Shown one piece after another: positions 20,446-30,449 of a stretch of DNA of 64,000 bases. A program made the position numbers and the translations under genes. Below the pieces are notes generated by a model, which did not search any database, was not told the DNA's origin, and worked only from the letters and a program-made list of their open reading frames with translations. Origin of the DNA: Platerodrilus igneus (taxonomy: Eukaryota; Arthropoda; Insecta; Coleoptera; Lycidae); contig JARFIW010000831.1 of assembly GCA_036346225.1 (NCBI GenBank), positions 3,348,001 through 3,412,000 on the forward strand, read 5' to 3'. Position 1 is the first letter of the stretch. Every line of letters starts with the position of its first letter.

Positions 20446-21348
20446 ATGGTCGTCGATAAATTTGGAAGAGCGTATGTTGCCAGAGACTCTGGAGGCGGAG
20501 GGTTTGGTAATACCGCTGCGCGCGGGCCTCCTGGTGTAGGCTTTAAACTAACTCCGGAAGGCGATTTCAACATAGAAAATAGAAAACTTTGCAATGTAGG
20601 CAATCCCGTGACCGGAACGGATGCGGTAAATAAACGAAGCGCCTTGGTATTGGACGAGGACGAGAAAATAGTTAACTTGAAGGATTTTAGAATAGTGAAT
20701 TGGGCCGATCCTAAAAAATCAAACGACGGCGTAAACTTAAAATTTTGCAGCGAAGAACTCAATCTGCGTATAGGCAAAGCATTGGAAATATGTTTGACCG
20801 CTTCATCTTCGGGAAAAACGCATGCTAATAAGAAACTTAAATTTGACGCCAAGTCGCGATCCATTGTAAATTTGCACGACCCCGCAGAGCTTGGCGATGC
20901 CGTTAACAAGAGATACGTGGACTCGACGTTGTCAGAAAAAGCGCAAAATTTTATGAAACTAACCACGATCGACGACGGTAAGGCCAAGAACTTCGACTCT
21001 CGAGGCTTGAGAATTGTCAACATAGGCGAGGCCGAAGATGAGCACGATGCCGTTTCTAAGTTCTATGTGAACGGGAGAATACAAAATCTTATCGAAGGTG
21101 TCGCCATTCACCGCGATAACGTGATCATTCGAGATGTATTGCAATCGGTCGTTCAAGTGTTGAACGAAGTTGTTTTAAACACGAACTTCCTGATTTTCAA
21201 CCACTTGAAATTAGACGGGGTCAAGACGTCTGCTGGAGACGATTTACAATTTCACAAAATTAATACCGACGTTATAAGACACCTGCACGTGTTATTGGAG
21301 CAAGATAAAGCCTCGTCGTCTAACTCTCATACTCGTGTCAAACCTTAA
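20446..21348 (+). CDS. Fibre-like protein with phage-type shaft repeats
   Basis: An intact 300-aa frame, ATG 20446 to stop 21348. It contains four repeats of a pattern known from trimeric phage tail fibres: KLCNVGNPVTGTDAVNKRS (from residue 47), RIVNWADPKKSNDGVNL (82), SIVNLHDPAELGDAVNKRYV (139) and RIVNIGEAEDEHDAVSKFYV (189). The C-terminal third is helical with heptad-like leucines and may be a trimerisation or head region. A vertex spike/receptor-binding role is inferred from the fold type and from the neighbouring capsid genes. The start codon overlaps an AATAAAATG sequence, so a poly(A) signal of the preceding gene may overlap this start. Only 2 bp separate its stop from the integrase ATG. 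Confidence 0.75.
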   Translation: MVVDKFGRAYVARDSGGGGFGNTAARGPPGVGFKLTPEGDFNIENRKLCNVGNPVTGTDAVNKRSALVLDEDEKIVNLKDFRIVNWADPKKSNDGVNLKFCSEELNLRIGKALEICLTASSSGKTHANKKLKFDAKSRSIVNLHDPAELGDAVNKRYVDSTLSEKAQNFMKLTTIDDGKAKNFDSRGLRIVNIGEAEDEHDAVSKFYVNGRIQNLIEGVAIHRDNVIIRDVLQSVVQVLNEVVLNTNFLIFNHLKLDGVKTSAGDDLQFHKINTDVIRHLHVLLEQDKASSSNSHTRVKP

Positions 21349-21350
21349 AA

Positions 21351-22290
21351 ATGCCTAAGAAATATAACGATAAGGAAATACTAGTGGATGAACTGCACAG
21401 AGGGGTTAGAATAAATTTTCCACGTCGAAGAACGATCATCAAATCTTATCACGACTTATTCCAAGCCGATATTGCTGAATTTATTCCATATTCGAAATAT
21501 AATAAAGGGCATAAGTATATTCTACTCGTGATCGATTGCTATTCGAAATATTTATGGACGAGACCGCTTAAATCCAAGAATGGCCATGAAGTCACATCTG
21601 CGATGCGCGAGATTTTAAATGAAATTAAAAGATCGCGGCCTCCTTTACCGAAAAATCTGCAAACAGATAATGGTACAGAATTTTATAACGGCCAATTTGC
21701 ACGGCTGATGAAGGAATATGGCGATATTAATCATTACTCCACATATAGCTCAATCAAAGCCGCCATCGTAGAACGTGCAATCAGAACGATAAAAACAAAC
21801 TGTATAAAGCTTTTAGTCTGAGAGGCAAATGGAAGTGGATTGATATAATCGATTCGATTGTATCGAAATACAACGATACGGTGCATTCGGCCACTAAAAG
21901 AAAACCCAAAATGTGACCGCGAAAACGCGTCTGAAAGTTTACGATAAATTAAAACTGGCGACTAAAAACCTCGTTATGCCGTGGACGACTTTGTACGCAT
22001 TTCAAAATATAGAAGTATTTTTCTAAGGGCTACAATGCAAACTGGAGCGAGGAAACGTTTAAAATATGTAAAGTGTTTCGAGCAAATCCGACTACTTATT
22101 TACTCGTCGACATGCATGGCGATCCAGTATTGGGACAGTTTTATGAAGCTGAGCTGCAGAAAACGAGAGTTCCAAATATTTACCTTATCGAGAAAATACT
22201 AAGGCGAAAAGGAACCAAAATTCTCGTCAAATGGTTGGGCTTCCAAGAGCCTTCCTGGATTCAAAAGCTGATCTTATATAGATTGTTACA
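21351..22290 (+). pseudogene. DDE integrase with C-terminal chromodomain (frameshifted)
   Basis: The first 156 aa form the retroviral-type integrase core. D40 (QADIAEF), D106 (QTDNGTEF) and E141 (IVERAIRTIK) give the D,D-34-E triad. The usual N-terminal DELHRGVRINFPRRR of Polinton integrases is present. A stop follows at 21821; further integrase sequence (SIVSKYNDTVHSATKRKP, WTTLYAFQN) and a chromodomain-like end (YLIEKILRRKGTKILVKWLG) continue in other frames to about 22262, where the match ends. Shifts occur near 21815, 21910 and 22020. Integrases of this type make 6-bp target duplications, as seen at the element ends. Convergent with the polymerase gene. Confidence 0.85.
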
Positions 22291-22379
22291 TTTAAAAATA
22301 AAACATTTGTTTTTATATTTTTATTATATAAATATGTTACGTTTCAAAAATAAAAATTTGTTTCTTTTTTGTTGATTTT

Positions 22380-22815
22380 TATTATACATTTTTTGATCTT
22401 GTAAAAAATAAGAAAGATAGAGACGCTACAACTGCGATACTTTGACATGCAGCAGCACTTAAAATGTATTATTTTAGTTTATTTTATACATAATATAAAA
22501 TAATAAAAAATACAATGCAGTTTTTTTATCTTGCCTTGTTACAATATTTTAATTAATTTGTATAATAAATATAAAAAATAACAAAATACAATGCTGTTTT
22601 TTTTTCTTGATTACAATATAACAAAGAAAGCCTCTACAACGGCGCTTAAAATATATTTTTAAATTAATTTTATACATAATATAAAAAATTTTAAAAAAAT
22701 ACAATGCGGTTTTTATAATATAAAAATACAAAAAGACAATGCAATTTCTTTATCGTTACAAGATTTTAATTATTTTTTTATAATAAACATGCAATTCACA
22801 AAATAAAATATGGTT
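22380..22815. repeat. AT-rich tandem repeats between convergent genes
   Basis: Copies of AAATACAATGC-x-GTTTTTTT recur at about 22508, 22582, 22700 and, weaker, 22735. A larger unit (a short GC-containing piece, then CTTAAAAT-TATTTTT-A-TTAATTTTATACATAATATAAAA) appears at about 22430-22505 and again at about 22630-22690. It lies between the 3' ends of integrase (rightward) and polymerase (leftward), so it may supply poly(A)/termination signals for both strands. Confidence 0.6.
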
Positions 22816-22819
22816 TTAT

Positions 22820-25800
22820 TCAAAGGTCCTTTATTAGATAGTGCCCATGAGGCAAAGTATCTATTCCGTTAGACAAAATGTATCTTTTATCATCTTGATA
22901 ACTTAAAGCAATTTTCGTCTGACGTATGGAATATACCTTATGCAAATATGATCGTATGCTATTTTGGTCTCGTTCTATGACTACTTTATTTCGTAACGTA
23001 TCGAGATAGTGATCGAAACAGATTTGCCGATCGATAATGTACTTTTAACACCCTTAGCCTTCTTTATTATCTCACGGCCTTCTATTTTTAAAGAGTACAT
23101 TTTCGATCGAAGGCCTACAAAGTGCGTTAAAATACGGCCTCTAGTTTCGTCTTTCATAAGACCAATGACTTTTTTATTAATTAAAGGAATTTTATAGATG
23201 TTATCGGAATCATAAGCGCTCGTATCAAATTTTTCTAGATTCGTCTTTATACACTCTTCATAGAAATCATTGCACGTCACACTATACAAAAGGCTGTCGG
23301 TGTCCATGTAGCATAATTCGCAATTATTTGCAAATTTTGCCTTCATGAAATTGTAGTGAAAATCATATAATTCAATTTTGATAATTCTAAGATGGCCATA
23401 CCTATGTAGATAGGTTTGTTGAACTCTATCTCTGTTTTGCTCAATTCGATCGCGACCAGATTTTGTCAAAATCGTCGCCGAATGGAAATTTGGTTTGAAA
23501 TTAAAGATAGAGCGCCATACCGACCGCTCCAATGAGTCACTAATTTTATGACGCGTCTTTTCCTAACATTCTCCATTGTTTTACAAAAAATGGAATTGTT
23601 TGCAAATTTATATAGATTTTGTGCAAATTCCGTTTTAGCCTCCGTGCGCATTCTTGTATTTAATTCGACAAACGGTCTCAACCAAGGAGACTGACCGAAT
23701 TCTAAAACCTTATGAACGCGCGTCATAACTACGCCCGCAGATAAATAAACCTGGAGATTTCTGTAATGCACAACGTAGTTGCACTTTTTCGTGAGAGTGC
23801 ACATTAATTTTGAAAATTTCGAGCCCGGAGGCGTGCCCTGTTCTGGGCACATCGGCAACTCTTTCTGAGCGTCGTGAATGTCCGTAGGAAATTCCAAGTC
23901 GCATTCAATAATATAACCTTTATCGCTCGTAATGCTCACCGTTGTAACATTAAATTTTAATATTTCTTCAGGCGTTAGCCATTTGAAATCCCGTAAGGCA
24001 AATAGCAAGATTCGGCATGACCATAGAGATTATTAATATCTCCGTAAAATAAAAATTTATTCGGCTTGGATGGATCATGCGTTGGGGGATAATATTTATT
24101 ATTGGATTCCACATATCGTTTTACGACTTGAGTAAGGCCCCCCCGAATGCCTCTTTCGATCATTAAAAACATGTCGACGTCACAAATTAGTTCTAGCCTG
24201 ATTTTAGTATATAATAACATGCTAGACCACGAGTAGCTCGCCAAAGTCACAAAATTTAAGGGATCCAATTTGTATGTTTCAAGACAATTTTTCTAAAGTC
24301 TTGGAATATATCGCAAAGTAAAAGAATGTCGCATTTTAAATATAGGTCCGCGTAGTCGCCTAAATTTTGCATTTAAAAGTGCTCCATACGGTTTGCGCAT
24401 GAATATATTCCGATTCTTCAATATGTGATTCATTAAGATTGCTATAAAAACATTCTATAGGAGGAAGATTTTCTTCGCTTAATTTCAAAATGTCATCCAA
24501 ATACTCGTAGGGAAAAATACCCTTGCGGATTAGCAATTTAATGCGATCCGGGTTTAGTGAACTAAATTCCTTTTTTAAAACTTTAAAGTCATCGAAAGAC
24601 AACTCGCATGCTAATTTTTCCAATGACATTGCCATAAAGCGAAAGGAATCTATGAATCTGAACGTCACATTTGCGTCGTTGTATTTTTTAGAAAATGTTA
24701 TGTATTTTTCATTATTCAAGGGTATTATATTCATGGGGCCTTCGAAAGCGTTAGCAAGCTCTTTAATAATAAAATGAGCATCATAATTGCTCAAATTATG
24801 ATAGACTACGGAATAATTGGAAATAACCTAAAATTTAAATTACAGCTGCTATGCGCAACACCTCTTACAGAACCATTCATGTGATCGTGATCGATAACCT
24901 TTTCGTCGTCCGGCAAGAAATCGACCTCGCAAATAAAGCACGTTTTTGCCGTCGAGGCATCTATAGAGGACGTAGCAGGCTCGTTTTTTTTAAAAAATGC
25001 GCTCCCATAACATATGGCAATATGTTTTAATTGTCGCACAAACCAAGAAATGCAGTCTGTGCCTGTGTATGAGCTGTAATATGAAAGAGATTCGTCATAT
25101 CCACAATAAAAATAATATCCTATTGAAAACGGAATATGTTCCTGGTATTTGAAAGTGCGTTCTGATTCGGAAGCTCGATCGGTTTTTTTAATAAGGCATT
25201 CTATGTCGGAATAAACCGCCATCGGCACAGGTATTTTATACCTAAAATCTTTAAATTGTAAATATTTGTTTTTTTCGGAAGGTAAAATAACACGACACTC
25301 GTTAAGTTTTTCGCATACTTGCTCGTGGACATCGAGACGTTTGCGATCGTAAAAATAGGAGAGACATCTATCGCATACGTAAAAGTGGCCCGTATGTTTA
25401 GTTAATTGGCCTCTCACAAGTGAGGCTAATTTTTTTATAAGACAATAATGATATCTAACGCCCCGTTTATAATCTTTAATATTTTTTTTTAATTCTTCCA
25501 AACTTTTTCCAACTTTATCGGCCTCGTCGCCGCCGTCGTCGTCGTCGTCGTCGTCGCCGTTGACGTCTTCGCCGTCGTCAGAGTTAAATTTTGACGACTC
25601 GTCGACATACGCATCTTCAACAATCAACAGATTAACGTGTTTATCTCGTTTTTGTCTAGTTAATTGTACCGGTGTTACGATGTATCGAGCGCGTTTTAAA
25701 ATAAGAGCAAAAACATTTACAGAAATATCATTCTGCTTTTCGAATTTCGATATATCCGATATAGGCATGGGGCTGACCAAATTTTTCATATTAAAAATTT

Positions 25801-26733
25801 CTGCAAAATGCGGATACGAAGTTGTGCGATTAGCATGCTTACCTGCTGTAGGCTTGATTATTCCGGCTAAAACGCTCCAATAAAAGCATGAAAAATCATT
25901 GTTTCTAATGTTTAAACAGGCCTTTTTGTTTTGAATTGCGATAGGAAGAGGCATGAAACAACTCGCGTGAAACATATCATAGCATTTATTAATATTAACA
26001 TTTAGAAATAATATTTCGGATAGCGTGAATCCTGACCCGTGAATTGCGTCGTTCTCTATTTTATCCAACAAGCGTGTTGCGATATTGCACGCAAACCACT
26101 CGTTAAACTTCTCTAAATTGCCGAAACAGATTAAAAAGTTGGGCGTCGAAAATACCTAGTTTGAAACTCATTTTCGTTACGCGCGACGGAAAATTTGAAA
26201 AATCGCACGCTAACACGACATTAATTTTAAGGTTTACCGAGTGATTTTAAAAATCGTATACAATTTGGATAAAATTAGTTTTTACAATCTTCGATAAATA
26301 AATTAAGATCTTTATGTGCAACATTAATAATTTGAGCTGTTTGAATTCTCGATTTAAACGCAGACACGATTGGCTTCCAAACCAATTCAGAATGTCGAGG
26401 CGTGCTCCGAGAATACATCCATTGTTTAGGAACATTCTGCCGCAGTAGTTTTTAATAGATTTTAAATAGCATTTTATATCTTTTCATATGGCATAGAAGA
26501 TTTTCGAATAGATTCAGATAACTAGCCGAGAGCGAAGAAGAAGTTTGTTTCACCGTTCTTAAAATCGATTCGGTGTTGTGAATGTGTGATTTTAATATTC
26601 GAACCCAATTGCGAAATACTTTAGTTTTACGACATTTCGTTAAAATTGCGTGCACTTTTCGATACAACTGTAGCATCTGATCACAACACATCGAAACGCC
26701 CGCGTCCGCTTCGATTTTTCTGTTAGTTAACAT
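22820..26733 (-). pseudogene. polB: Protein-primed family B DNA polymerase (frameshifted)
   Basis: Reading leftward, the order is: N-terminal domain (WKPIVSAFKSRI near 26370, LSEILFLNVNIN near 26000) shared with the gene at 11458-12249; KKACLNIRNNDFSCFYW; a poly-Asp run at 25525-25560; a C-x2-C ... H-x-x-x-x-C finger (about 25320-25385); exonuclease motif YSDIE (about 25212); a CFICEVDF ... DHDHMNGSVRG HNH/endonuclease-VII-like insert (about 24870-24950); exonuclease NYDAHFI (about 24780); polymerase A DINNLYGHA (about 24030), B FANNSIFCKTMEN (about 23590) and C YMDTDSLLY (about 23300); and RYILSNGIDTLPHGHY before the stop at 22820. This is the standard Polinton pPolB layout. Frame breaks near 26200, 24800, 24320, 23990 and 23500 interrupt it. 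The N-terminal limit is uncertain; a possible ATG is at 26733. Confidence 0.9.
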
Positions 26734-26908
26734 TTTTTTTTTCGTATTTCAATGCCAACTTTCTGTATTTTGAACCGTGCAATTTTACTAATACGTTTGG
26801 CGTATCGTCTTTGGACGATAAATCGCAGGACCATAAAATGGCTTCTAATTCGGCATGCAGTTCCCGTTTTATTCTAACAATTTGTACGAGTTTAAAAATC
26901 TTATACAA
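26723..26908 (-). CDS. Hypothetical fragment upstream of polymerase
   Basis: A 61-aa leftward frame, basic and helical (RELHAELEAILWS, KLHGSKYRKLALKYEKK). It may be the 3' end of the ORF starting at 27569 after a frame break near 26950, or an N-terminal extension of the polymerase gene. No family recognised. Confidence 0.3.
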   Translation of the reverse strand: MYKIFKLVQIVRIKRELHAELEAILWSCDLSSKDDTPNVLVKLHGSKYRKLALKYEKKNVN

Positions 26909-26957
26909 AAGGATAAGTCTATAGCATATTTTTCTGAATCTGTAATTTTAGATGATT

Positions 26958-27569
26958 TTATAGAAAATACATCTGTCGTTCTAACACATTTACTATAGAC
27001 AAATAAATCGCCAATTTCATGCAAGCGCATGCGGAGGGTTTTCTACAAATCAACAAAGAATTAATAAATTGAGTTGAAAACACGAATTCTCTATTTTTTA
27101 AGTCCACGTATAGGCAATCGGTTCTTAGAGTTGCATAAAAGAAAATGTCACTTTCACATTTATACTGAAAATTAAACACTGTTTTTAATGGCGATACGGC
27201 AGATTGATCTACAAATCTAAATAACCTAATACCGGCCGAGATGCTTTCGCTAATATTATAAAATGCCTTTCGGTCGTAATTACATAAATTAAAAAGCTTT
27301 TCTTTCATACGAGACACGTCGGTGAAGCAAAACGCTATTGTGTTAGAATACGAATCTTCTAAGCACGTTAAATTGTCGAACAAATTAAACTGCATGCAAA
27401 ATAGAAAAAGGGCTCGAGACCCCATCAAAAAACCGTCCCGATATTTAAAGTCTTTTAAATAAGCAGGCAATTCCTTGCATGCGATTCTATAAAAATTATG
27501 TGGATAATCCGCAATTAGCATATCACGATTGTAATGGGTTGCTGATCTAATTCTATATTCAATACTCAT
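26958..27569 (-). CDS. Hypothetical protein, 203 aa
   Basis: A leftward frame from ATG 27569 to 26958, opening MSIEYRIRSATHYNRDML. It is rich in phenylalanine, tyrosine and cysteine and has no obvious signal peptide or catalytic motif. Coding-like sequence seems to persist past the stop in other frames toward 26720, so the gene may be longer and broken. It lies between the polymerase and the small spliced gene, all leftward, suggesting an early/replication transcription block. Not recognised. Confidence 0.5.
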   Translation of the reverse strand: MSIEYRIRSATHYNRDMLIADYPHNFYRIACKELPAYLKDFKYRDGFLMGSRALFLFCMQFNLFDNLTCLEDSYSNTIAFCFTDVSRMKEKLFNLCNYDRKAFYNISESISAGIRLFRFVDQSAVSPLKTVFNFQYKCESDIFFYATLRTDCLYVDLKNREFVFSTQFINSLLICRKPSACACMKLAIYLSIVNVLERQMYFL

Positions 27570-27638
27570 AACTTTAAAAAATCAAGATGTAAAAATACTA
27601 AAATTATAAAAATTAATTACCATGTATAGGTAGGTATT

Positions 27639-28104
27639 CTAGTGTGATGACGATACGGATGGCTTTTTTTGCTCTTGCCATTCTTGATTTTCCTTGGGAG
27701 GATCCGTGAGGGCCGATGATGGATCCTTTTGTTTTTCGCCCATGCAGCAGAAGGAAATGCTCGCAGCAGGATTAGGTTTACCTTTAAAATAAACGAATTT
27801 CGTATTAGTTTTTTAAATAAAAAATTAAAAAATTAAATACTAACCAACTTCGAACGATCCTAGGTAGTGCAAACAAAGGCATTCCTGTTTATTCAGCTCT
27901 TCGATATCTTTGTCGCTAATTACGTCCGCGATTCTCTGCGGAAGGAACACAACGCATTCTTCTAATTCGACGAGAATGAGCCGAGAATTCTTCTTTGACT
28001 GAAGAGATTTGATGCTTAAAACCGGATAAGGGCGCTGTAGCTCGAGATCTTTGACTTTTACGGTCTTCTTCCTATCGATGCGGCTTACTGAATTGATTTT
28101 TAAT
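27639..28104 (-). CDS. Small conserved Polinton protein with a probable 63-bp intron
   Basis: Leftward frame with VKDLELQRPYPVLSIKSLQS, LILVELEECVVFLPQRI and LCLHYLGSFEVG. The pattern (Y-P-V ... V-LE ... V-FLP-R) matches a family of short proteins common in insect Polintons that I suspect of an OB-fold, single-strand-binding role; that is inference. A clean intron is predicted at 27844-27782: donor G|GTTAGT, AT-rich body, acceptor TTTTAAAG, joining in phase to a second exon that starts GKPNPAASISFCC and ends at a stop at 27639. The frame is open from about 28104 but has no ATG, so the start (possibly another upstream exon) is unresolved. Confidence 0.6.
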
Positions 28105-28198
28105 TAACTCCATATTTTATTTCTAATTACGAATATAATTACATAAAGTTAAAAAATATATTTACAATTATTACCTGTTTTTTAATGCAAGCTGCACG

Positions 28199-28390
28199 AT
28201 GACAAACACGTTGTACGACTCTCAAACTTATATTTTACAAGATAAAAATCCTTACAAGGGGCCCTCTATTTATATCGCTCCGAATGACGTACAATTTATT
28301 ACGCATCTAATTTGCGATCCCAAGCACATACACGATTATGACATTAACGATAGCAATTTATTAGAATTAAATAGCATTGCCCTTGTCTAA
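28199..28390 (+). CDS. Hypothetical short ORF, 63 aa
   Basis: A rightward ORF from ATG 28199 to TAA 28390, facing away from the leftward gene block. Opens MTNTLYDSQTYILQDKNPYK. No motif or family recognised; it could be a chance frame in the promoter region of the leftward genes. Confidence 0.25.
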   Translation: MTNTLYDSQTYILQDKNPYKGPSIYIAPNDVQFITHLICDPKHIHDYDINDSNLLELNSIALV

Positions 28391-28904
28391 ACAAAAAAAA
28401 AAGCGCTCATTCAAATTAAAACGCCATCTTTTATTATGCGGATATTGAAGTTGCATAAAAATTAATGAGGCATATTTTTTATTCAAAGATGTAAGTAACT
28501 AAAACATTTTCCCCGACTCGGCATCGATAAAGAATATAAAAATCCCAAACGTCTATGTTTCGAGGATTTATGAGCCCATATTTGTTAAAAATAATGGGTT
28601 CCTATATAATTAATGATGCAAAACGATGTGTACTGAAATTAAAACTTACTCACGAATGATGTAATCATGAAACTACAGTATTTTCTTTACGCGTTCCAAG
28701 AAGCGATCTTTTATGCATACAATGTTTTAATCAAAAGCAATTCCCCGACTTCGATAATAAAAAATAATTATACAAACATACTCGATCATTTATATTTTAA
28801 CTTCCTTTTCATACAATGAATGTATACTATACGAAATTTACGACCACTTTTTATTTCTCGGCAAAAATACGATTTCGTCATCGTATATGCTTTGGTTCAT
28901 ATAA
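28391..28904. other. Non-coding DNA inside the right end
   Basis: AT-rich, without a supportable frame. The motif TTCCCCGACT...CGATAA...AATATA occurs twice (about 28510 and 28742), a weak repeat of unknown meaning. Promoter sequences for the leftward genes could be here but none is distinctive. Confidence 0.4.
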
Positions 28905-29320
28905 TGCACTCAAATTATTAAAAGATTACTTAAAACGTCTTGCACGTGTCCGATGAGATAATCGTGACCCCGTTTCTTTTCTCTTGCCCGACGATCTGAA
29001 ATCTCTGCGTTATTTTAAATACTTCATCATAACTGCCTACGACATATCGAGCGTAACATTTTCAAATTATTAAAGATTACTTGAAACGTCTTGCACGTGT
29101 GTCCGATGAGATAATCGTGACCCCGTATTTGTATACGAATTAAATAGCGCACTTTCATCATCTTCTCTCGGAGGGCAAAAATACACGCACACGTCATCGA
29201 TCGAACCATCTTGAGCAAAAATACGATTACGTCAGTAGTATAGCTATGGAGAAGCTGAGACAGCCCTTTTAAAGGGCCATCGCAATTTTTTCTTATCGAC
29301 ACCTGTAATAAAAAACCCTT
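28905..29320. repeat. Right inner inverted repeat with internal duplication and an inverted tip
   Basis: Contains two copies of a block with TCTTGCACGTG...CCGATGAGATAATCGTGACCCCG (about 28912-28985 and 29043-29130), each matching inverted the single block at about 11090-11200 on the left. At about 29235-29281 lies GTAGTATAGCTATGGAGAAG... followed by CTGAGACAGCCC, the element's own terminal tip but in the orientation of the LEFT end. So the right arm carries a second, inward-facing tip. Confidence 0.75.
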
Positions 29321-29899
29321 GCGGTTATTTACCCAGACTTATTCTCGAACGCGACCACCGCCCCCCCGAAAACACGCTTTTAAAACAAAAACACGTTCGC
29401 ACCACTTGCGCGCCCCTTACGATATTTTGTCTTAGACTAAAACACGCACGCCCCCCTACACACCTATACGCATAACGATACATACCTTTCTCTTCGAAAA
29501 TAAAACAACAACACCGCACACACACACACACCCCCCCACCGATCGATATCTACACACACACTTTTATCATGAGGGCGGCACGACTTCCACATTAACTTCA
29601 CCGACAAACCATACATACCCTACACCCTACACGCACACACCTGCACATACATACCTCTCTTTTATATAATACGCACACCCTTTACAAGATATTTATGATC
29701 TTTTTAAAAAGGGCCGGCCAGCTTCTCCATAGCCATACTATTGTTATCCTCAAACCTAACTAATACCAACACACACACACCTACACATACATGACCTTCA
29801 CACATACATACTTCTCTTTTCCATAATACACACACCCTTTACAAGATATTTATGACCCTTTAAAAAGGGCTGTCCCAGCTTCTCCATAGTTATACTACT
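29321..29899. repeat. Polinton right terminal inverted repeat, outer part
   Basis: Reverse complement of 10250-10832, ending ...TCTCCATAGTTATACTACT. It includes the same internal reiteration of the tip (about 29700-29745) and C-runs mirroring the G-runs on the left. Small length differences in homopolymers account for most of the mismatch. Confidence 0.9.
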
Positions 29900-29905
29900 A
29901 CTGGG
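29900..29905. repeat. Polinton target-site duplication, right
   Basis: ACTGGG, identical to 10244-10249, directly abutting the right terminus. Confidence 0.9.
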
Positions 29906-30129
29906 GCATTGTCAATGGAATCCAGTCATTCCAGTGTTGGAATCTTATATGGAAAAGGCCATCTATTTTACAATTTTATGTAATTGTGACAGAAGAATGA
30001 TTGTTTTTACGGGATTGTAATTAAAGGTAAAGCATAATGTGATAAAATTTAGGAACCATTCAAAGTAGACCTATGCGTAATAACCGTTTTCCTTTAGAGA
30101 TAATATCGAAGGGATTGTTGAGACAGACG

Positions 30130-30350
30130 GTTTGGCGCCCCTCTATCGTGACAAGACAAAAAGTCTTTGAGAGTAAGTGATTAGTGTAACAAAAATTGTT
30201 TGCATCTGGACATACTTATTTAGTCTTTTTATATTTTCTTTGTATTATTATTATTTGCTCCATAGAAACCCGCTCTCGCACCACTGTAGTTAGTCGAAGC
30301 ACCCTTCAATTGTTACGGTGTCCCCGCCCCTTCAGGGCAAATCAAAATTT
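30130..30350 (-). repeat. Dispersed repeat with ACTACAGTGGTGCG core, copy 1
   Basis: On the reverse strand: a stretch like ATTGAAGGGTGCTTCGACTA, then ACTACAGTGGTGCGAGAGCG and GGTTTCTATGG. Closely similar sequences occur in forward orientation at about 50485-50590 and 59300-59370. A dispersed family, perhaps the end of a larger transposon or a SINE; limits unknown. Confidence 0.55.
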
Positions 30351-30449
30351 ATAACGTAGCGCTCAACGCTCATTTTACCCGTAATGAACACTTCTGCTTC
30401 TTTAGGAACACTTTTCCGACCAAAATCAATATGCTTTAGTTAAGGATAT

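Larger units (their letters stand above)
10250..29899. mobile_element. Complete Polinton/Maverick (adintovirus-like) element, 19,650 bp
   Basis: Long terminal inverted repeats begin AGTAGTATAACTATGGAGAA on the left and end with its reverse complement on the right, flanked by a 6-bp ACTGGG duplication. Between them are the hallmark Polinton genes: protein-primed family B polymerase, retroviral-type integrase with chromodomain, adenain-like protease, FtsK/HerA-type ATPase, penton and double-jelly-roll capsid proteins. A parvovirus-type phospholipase A2 and a fibre-like protein make it resemble adintoviruses. Capsid and integrase genes read rightward, polymerase leftward, converging at an AT-rich repeat near 22400-22800. 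Several enzyme genes contain frameshifts, so as read the copy looks inactive. Confidence 0.95.

Noticed and set aside
28088..28175. A further upstream intron for the small leftward gene
   Set aside because: Good-looking splice sites exist (CAG|GTAATA and TTCAG), but joining them brings in a stop codon in the required phase and no ATG.
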